This document shows, piece after piece, positions 59,170 through 64,000 of a stretch of DNA of 64,000 nt (positions within the stretch are counted from its first letter, which is position 1; each line of letters starts with the position of its first letter). This DNA comes from Hirundichthys speculiger (lineage: Eukaryota > Chordata > Actinopteri > Beloniformes > Exocoetidae): positions 682,001-746,000 of the forward strand of contig JAGFBZ010000373.1 of the NCBI GenBank assembly GCA_018398805.1, given 5' to 3'. A model generated the notes under the pieces. That model did no database searches. It saw only the letters and a program-made list of their open reading frames with translations, and was not told the DNA's origin. The translations under genes and the position numbers were made by a program.

Positions 59170-59211
59170 CACCCAGCCATCCATCCATCCATCCATCTAT
59201 CCATCCATCCA
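59082..59211. repeat. (TATC)n followed by (CATC)n microsatellite
   Basis: About 87 bases of TATC units, then a degenerate CATC array. The frames through it encode only Ile/Tyr/Leu/Ser repeats. Confidence 0.97.
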
Positions 59212-59394
59212 GTGTTGAAAGCACTTTCAGCGTCTCCTTTTTAATCTGCAGTAATAAAAAGAAGAGTTTCAAATTCTATTAAACATAAACCAAGTTGTTC
59301 ATCGTCAATATGTTCTCTGAACTTGTGGAATTAATGCATTTAGAAGAAAAAGTCAACATTTTTCCCCGCCATGAAAGGCAGCTTATAAAAAACG

Positions 59395-59590
59395 TGAAGG
59401 CATAAACAGGCAGGGCAGGTGTTGACGATGCAAATGAAACGGATGACAGATGGTGAGCCTTGCGATTGCTCACTGTGCAGATAATGGATGGAGGTAATCA
59501 AATTCCTCTGAGGCTTTGGGACTTTCTTCAGAACTTTCCCATCAATTGCACCATCAAACGCCACTGTCGTCAAATATGAGCTGCCTCTAC
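59395..59590. promoter_or_regulatory. candidate enhancer: octamer next to proneural E-box
   Basis: ATGCAAAT (59428-59435) lies 11 bases before CAGATG (59447-59452, in GATGACAGATGGTGAG), in a non-repetitive block. A POU octamer beside a NEUROD/NEUROG-type E-box is a plausible neural enhancer arrangement. It lies 14 kb downstream of NEUROD6. Function is inferred from motifs alone. Confidence 0.35.
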
Positions 59591-60690
59591 CACAAAAGAG
59601 TGGCTACAAAGAAGTTACACGATTTAATATAAGTGGGCAAGTTTCCAGGCTAAAATGATGTAAAATGACAGGAGATCTGCATCCTTCCACGGCCAAGTGT
59701 TTAATTTCATGTGCTGTATGTCTCTGGTAAAGTGTGTATTCATGCCAGAGATTAATAAAAAATAAATTTAAAAAATTTGTTCTGACAATAAAATGCAGAA
59801 GCCTCAATCGAGAAGCAACAAACAAATCAGCGGGTCAGCAAAGTCAGTCTGCAGGCGAGAGTCTGCTGTTTCCATCAGAGACAGAGCGATGTTAGTTCAA
59901 ACAGGAGGATCATGAAAACAAGCATGTGATCTGTACTTTTCATATACTCACTGGAGGGAAACGGGCCATAGTTGCGTAAATTCCCCCATCAGTACGGTGA
60001 CAGCCATTTGATTTTCACAGGGCTCAGTTTGAAGGTCAGTTTAATGGTCCATTTGTGTTTTGTAGTCGTTTTGCTTCAGTGGAAGCTTCAAAACAAAAAG
60101 GGTCAGGTAACACGATAAATGGGTTATTTTTATGAGTGAAACATGTAAATAAAATGCAATAAACTTGTTTTATTGTACAGCACATTTTATCAGTTCATTG
60201 CTAGGCAAGTGGATTTATTAACTTGGCTTCACTGCTATCAGGGTGGGAGACAAACTGTGTTGTGTGTCGGGCCAGGCTGGAAAATGACAGTTCTGCTTCT
60301 GAAAAGCTTTTTTCCTGTCAAAACTCTCGAGAGCTGATATTACTGCAACCACTCTCTTTCACACTTCCAGCTATGATAATAGCTCCAAGTGTCACACATA
60401 TGTCTGCACAAAAAGCGTAGGAGAATATATCACAGAGACGAAGTATGTGGAATATCACAAGTTCCTACGTGTCAGGTGGTCTTGTTTTTTTTAATTTTTT
60501 TTCACATGCGACATTAACTCTGCGTTGCTGTCTATGTAACACATTTTTATTTTCTGTGGGCCTGAAGGGCAAAACAAAATGACAACATTTTAAAAACACT
60601 AGTTCAAAAATGCTTTAGGAAATACATGGGTTGATTATTGAGATTTTTTACATTTTATTTATTAAAGTGTTTTGTGGAGGCTCTGTGATT
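59591..60690. other. intergenic, no gene recognised
   Basis: AT-rich single-copy-looking sequence with no recognised feature. Confidence 0.6.
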
Positions 60691-60790
60691 AGCTGGTTAT
60701 CACTGTCAACCAACAACAAGAAGGTTGCCAGTTTGAATCTCAGCCAATGCCTTTGAGTGAGGAGTTTTCTCCCTTTCTCCAGTACTTTAG
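60691..60790 (+). mobile_element. decayed SINE-like fragment
   Basis: TGATTAGCTGGTTATCACTG followed by CAGTTTGAATCTCAGCC is a degraded version of the tRNA-like head at 52370-52430. Assignment is tentative. Confidence 0.4.
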
Positions 60791-60792
60791 AG

Positions 60793-61304
60793 CAGTGGTC
60801 CCCAACTCCCGGGCCGTGGACCGGTACCGGTCCGCGGATTAATTGGTACCGGGCCACCCAAGAAAAAATGAGTTATTTAGGCTTTATTTATTATATGAGT
60901 CTGAACAAGCTTTTATTTTGAAAAATGACCGGATTCTCTCGGTTACATCTCAATCACTTGAGCGCCAAAATTTAACCCCGCTAGCGAAATGAGTAAGAAA
61001 ACGGACATCTTTGGAAAGTTTCCTTGTGAAGGAGAAAATGCACAGTGAAGAGAAAGAAGAACAGCCTACGACTATCAAGAAAAAGAAAGCTTTTAACAGA
61101 CAATACCAGGAGTCCTGCTGAAATATGGATTTGTCACAGCAGGTGATTCCCACGTACCAAGCCCGCTCTGCGTGAGTTTTTTTCTTGTTGTTGTTATTTA
61201 TTTAATGAGTACAGAGGATGTTACCAGAGACTTGGATGTTATACTCATGTTCTTGGCGTGAAGTACTGACCGGTCCGCAGTTACAAAAAGGTTGGGGACC
61301 GCTG
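60793..61304. mobile_element. hAT element, internally deleted, with exact 8-bp target duplication
   Basis: The left end is CAGTGGTCCCCAACTCCCGG and the right end is AAAGGTTGGGGACCGCTG. An internal CGTGGACCGGTACCGG block pairs with GACCGGTCCGCAG near the right end. The direct repeat CTTTAGAG flanks it at 60785-60792 and 61305-61312. At 512 bp it keeps ATGAGTAAGAAA (a possible transposase start) but no transposase domain. It is the intact-ended relative of 11263-11645. Confidence 0.92.
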
Positions 61305-61312
61305 CTTTAGAG

Positions 61313-64000
61313 CCCTGTCTTCAAAAGAAACTGGTGTTTCTAAGTTCTGCATAGATGTGACGGTGAGAGGACTGGAAACCTGTTCAGGTCATTGTGGCTT
61401 CCAGCTTAAACAATTTTGCTTGTTTTATTCAACAATGTGTTTTCTGCTTGTTGTGGTTTTGGATTATGTTGTGTTTTCTGAAATAATATAATTGCTGATA
61501 TCATCATGTGATTTTGGTTTTGTGGTTGCATCTTTTTCTTTTTTTCACAGTGTTGACTTTATTTTCACCTCGGGGCCACCGTAGCTGACGCCTCTGTTGC
61601 AGCACTTTTCCGACATCTTGGTGGGTAACAGCAGGACGTCCGTTTCAGTTGCTCCACGGCACCTCGGCAGATAAAAACAGCCCTGCAATGTTGGAGAAAG
61701 ATCATGTTCCAGCTTCCGTCGAACAAGTTTCCCTGTTGTTCCCTGCTCCACCAGATCAAGGGCACAAACACAGCCAAGTGAGGGTAATTAACTTTTCCGA
61801 ACTCATTTGGATAATCTCTCCCTCAGTTACCTAGCTTGTGTGAAACTCCCAATTAACTGGATCCCCACAAAATCACAAACCAACTCCATGTGAATTTTCT
61901 TAATGAATTCCTTTGTCTCTGGCTGGCACAGATGAGGCATGAGAAAGGCACATGTACGGCGAGCATATTAGTAAGGCGAGCCCATGTGATGGTGCCCGTT
62001 CACGGCTGACGGAGCGTTGGTATCCTCGGGCATCACTGCCAAAGCTGCCAGTCTGTGCCGTCACACCTTACTGCCTTTAAAGATTGCCCTGCAGAGCCGG
62101 GGAGGGGGTACAGAGGGCCTCACGTTTTTAACAGCGCACAGTCTGGCAGCCCAGGAGGGTTTACGACTCAGGATCGATGCCAAGAACTGCCCACCAGAGA
62201 GAGGGGGGTGGGGGGGGGAGTGCAAGGAAATATGAGCGTAGAGCACACGCACACGTATACACACACACACACATAAAGTGAGGCCTGTATCAGCTGCATT
62301 CCCACAAGGTGTCTGTGTATGAATATGCTCGTGCGTGGACTCTTCTCTGCATCAGTGTGCGAGCAGAGGCAGCTGGGACCAACAGAGGGAAGTGTATGCA
62401 GCAAAACTATATGTCAAATCAATTCATCAAGCTTTCTCGATGACATGTTAAAGTAAAAAAGAAAGTGTGTGTACATATAATACGGCCCCGGCACCACACA
62501 CACACACAGGCACACACACTTTGCCTTTTCTCAGTAATCCACACAAATGGCAGTGGATGGCAGAATGTAAATGAGCTGGTTATTACACAGCAACGTTCAT
62601 CAAGCCGAGCTGGAAAGACTTCAATGGCCCTGATGAATATGCATGCAAATTTGTTAATTAAGTTAATTATTCTGCTGAAAATTCATTTGTCTTCCCAAGG
62701 ACATTTCTGCGATGATTTTAACATGTTTCCGCCATTAGTCATGCACGGTGCGATTGAAAATCACTTCTGTTCACCTTTTGGAAAGTTGCGGCCAAAAAAA
62801 GGGGTATTGAACACCTACAAATGAGGAAGAGGAGGAACGACGCGAGAGGAGGAGGAGCACATATCAGGGACGCGGGCTGTGGCCGAAGGTAGACGGCAGC
62901 TGGTGCAGCCTGAGGATAAGGAAGGGTAAGCCAAGAAGCAGGGTCTCCAGGATATTAGCACAGAGGGTAGAGCGTTTAAGTGCCAGTGCCAGGTCCTGAA
63001 GTCCAGTTCTCATCGGGAACAGCCGAGATGAAATGGTTTTCATCCTTTCAGATGAAACGCTCTTGAACCAAAAGATGTGTGATACTCTGTTGTTTCAGTT
63101 AAGGTTCAGACAGATAGACTTAAAATATATGAACAGCTTATTTCTTATATTTTATTATGCTGTGTTGTTTTATGCTTGTTACAGTTTCTGTAATAAAAAT
63201 AGAAAAAAAAGGATTTTATTCCAAACAAATACATTTCAGGAGAACACAGCTGACAAACTTGACAAGCGGTGATGAATCCATTATGTGTCAGGTTTGTTAA
63301 CTTTAAAACATTTTCTATTAAGAGATTTTCTAAAAGTACAAATCCTGGTCTGTTATACAATATGTATTTGGTAACGTTTTCATTGTCTACATTAGGATGT
63401 TATGCTCAAGAAAGCAGGCAGCAAACATGATTAGAAAAAACATTCATCTGAAAAAATATTGAAAGTGATGTTTTACAAGTGAACAATTTTTATGTAAATG
63501 TTATGCAGTCGTTTTCAAAATGTAAAGAAAAAAGTCTAATGGAAAAAGCAATTACATACATGTCACATCTTTATATCCATAAAATTAGCATTGGGAGTTA
63601 CAGATAAAGGTGTTAATAATTACAGACCCGTCAGGACTGACAAGCACACTTTCTTTTCTTTTTTTTTTGCCACTTTATCCAGGATTGACATTTATATCTA
63701 CTGAAGTAGGACAAAAAAACATTACTGTGCATAATTACAACTTTACTTTCCACTAAACGTAGAGTCAAAGTCTGTTGAAATGACATGGACAGACAGATCA
63801 AAAACCCTTTCAAGGACCCTTTCAGGTAAAGGCAGGACTGATACACCTATGCTGTGTTTTTCCCCTCTGTTTATCTGGTATTGAGGTAAAACTTGTGCAG
63901 TGCATGTGGAGTGTGTCATAATTGTTGTACCTGTTCAACAAAGAGAGAAGAACCAGTTGTACAGCACAAAGGTGGAAATGTTCTGGTTTGCTGTTGTTTT
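61313..64000. other. intergenic, no gene recognised
   Basis: The block 61790-62100 is non-repetitive and GC-balanced and may be a conserved element. An (AC)n tract with CG interruptions lies at about 62245-62274, and a second at about 62498-62520. The candidate enhancer at 62615 is listed separately. After 63000 the DNA is plain AT-rich, with no gene visible to the window end. Confidence 0.5.
62615..62760. promoter_or_regulatory. candidate enhancer: octamer and homeodomain sites
   Basis: GATGAATATGCATGCAAAT contains the octamer ATGCAAAT (62643-62650) and is followed by TTAATTAA (62654-62661) and TTAATTAT (62663-62670). The block is free of recognisable repeats and continues into GC-balanced sequence. 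The dense POU/homeodomain motifs make it a good candidate for a conserved element. No alignment could be made. Confidence 0.4.

Noticed and set aside
59082..59211. Regular tandem repeats considered as a CRISPR-like array
   Set aside because: Pure tetranucleotide repeats without spacers, in vertebrate DNA; a microsatellite.

Overview
The window is vertebrate nuclear DNA, almost certainly from a teleost fish. The coding exons are split by GT-AG introns. The intergenic DNA is AT-rich and full of fish-type repeats: Tc1/mariner, hAT and hAT-MITE remnants, tRNA-derived SINEs, an L2-like LINE tail, and long (AT)n, (GATA)n and (GT)n arrays. No bacterial or viral gene organisation was seen. No database could be searched, so family names rest on recognised protein motifs and element ends.

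Two protein-coding genes are well supported, both on the + strand. (1) 429-15804 holds the 3' part of PDE1C, the Ca2+/calmodulin-stimulated cyclic-nucleotide phosphodiesterase. Eight exons with matching splice phases cover the second half of the catalytic domain and the charged C-terminal tail; a short ninth terminal exon is proposed. The upstream exons lie outside the window. The exon at 9293-9375 carries one extra G that breaks the reading frame, although the exons on both sides stay intact. A T-rich stretch of about 3.1 kb to about 18955 looks like the 3'UTR. (2) 44187-45191 is a complete single-exon coding region for NEUROD6, a neuronal bHLH transcription factor. It has a non-coding 5' exon and a 325-bp intron just upstream. 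PDE1C and NEUROD6 are also neighbours in human (chromosome 7p), which supports both calls as orthologues. The genes that lie between them in human (PPP1R17, ITPRID1) were not recognised here.

Layout: 1-15.8 kb is the PDE1C 3' part, with transposon remnants in its introns. 15.8-19 kb is the putative PDE1C 3'UTR. 19-43.4 kb is intergenic, with hAT elements and MITEs (several with 8-bp target duplications), a long-inverted-repeat element and AT-rich blocks. 43.5-45.9 kb is NEUROD6. 45.9-50.9 kb is gene-poor and mostly free of recognisable repeats, with one unexplained minus-strand small ORF. 50.9-58 kb is a dense repeat cluster: LINE and SINE fragments, a Tc1 element interrupted by another repeat, three pieces of hAT sequence at (AT)n tracts, and a 69-base poly-G run. 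58-64 kb is gene-free, with microsatellites, one hAT element and candidate enhancers.

No new biological system was found. The most useful observations are the PDE1C frameshift and a nearby Glu-to-Val change, the octamer, homeodomain and proneural E-box clusters that could be NEUROD6 enhancers, the small minus-strand ORF at 47.1-47.3 kb, the oppositely oriented MITE pair, and the repeat cluster at 52.5-57.2 kb.
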